DNA of 13,612 bases from Chloroflexota bacterium (GTDB lineage: Bacteria; Chloroflexota; Chloroflexia; JAMDCE01), in NCBI GenBank assembly GCA_023489135.1, contig JAMDCE010000621.1, forward strand, positions 1 to 13,612, in the 5' to 3' direction. A program made the translations under genes and the position numbers. Below the pieces are notes generated by a model. The model saw nothing but the letters and a program-made list of their open reading frames with translations, was not told the DNA's origin and made no database searches. Shown piece by piece: positions 13,594 through 13,612 of this stretch (its first letter is position 1; every line of letters begins with the position of its first letter).

Positions 13594-13612
13594 CTTATCA
13601 CCAACGCGAGCC

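Overview
The window looks like a chromosomal piece of a free-living, probably anaerobic or microaerophilic bacterium of moderate to high GC. A T-box leader, a fluoride riboswitch, consensus sigma-70-type promoters, frequent GTG starts, rubrerythrin, a UbiD-type decarboxylase and a crotonase together resemble Chloroflexota or another deep-branching, Gram-positive-like lineage. That assignment is an inference from gene content and style; no rRNA or tRNA gene is present to fix it.

Layout. (1) 1-2947, minus strand: a branched-chain amino acid operon. A consensus promoter (2918-2947) leads into a tRNA-sensing T-box leader (terminator 2625-2659), then ilvB (GTG start) and ilvN. A ribosome binding site at the very edge (1-7) points to another gene, probably ilvC, outside the window. 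(2) 3085-3942, minus strand: a fluoride-response unit made of a promoter, a fluoride riboswitch, crcB/fluC and a DUF190 (PII-like) gene. The riboswitch overlaps a 13-bp hairpin that hides the crcB ribosome binding site, which suggests translational control. (3) 4122-5636: a crotonase-family gene (minus) and a rubrerythrin gene (plus) transcribed divergently from back-to-back promoters. (4) 5700-6843: a DUF1801 gene between two decayed, oppositely oriented fragments of an IS630-type transposase. (5) 6860-9087, plus strand: a SAM-dependent methyltransferase gene followed closely by a UbiD-family decarboxylase gene. (6) 9088-9742: no sizeable gene; it holds a strong hairpin and a possible 23-residue membrane peptide gene on the minus strand. 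(7) 9743-11988, minus strand: a run of four genes (two-helix membrane protein, DUF3800 protein, PHP-domain metal hydrolase, 105-residue unknown) with one promoter at the head and a second before the last gene. (8) 11989-12324: gene-free, with short repeats and nested hairpins. (9) 12325-13612, minus strand: a CobW/P47K GTPase (metal chaperone family) preceded by a small unknown gene that may continue beyond the window.

The most clearly readable biology is regulatory RNA: amino-acid starvation control of ilvBN by uncharged tRNA, with leucine (CUC) the best specifier candidate, and fluoride-triggered production of a fluoride channel with its DUF190 partner. The least familiar part is the DUF3800-PHP-105-aa cluster at 9743-11908, which may be an accessory nucleic-acid-processing module. 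No CRISPR array, tRNA, rRNA or intact transposon was seen.
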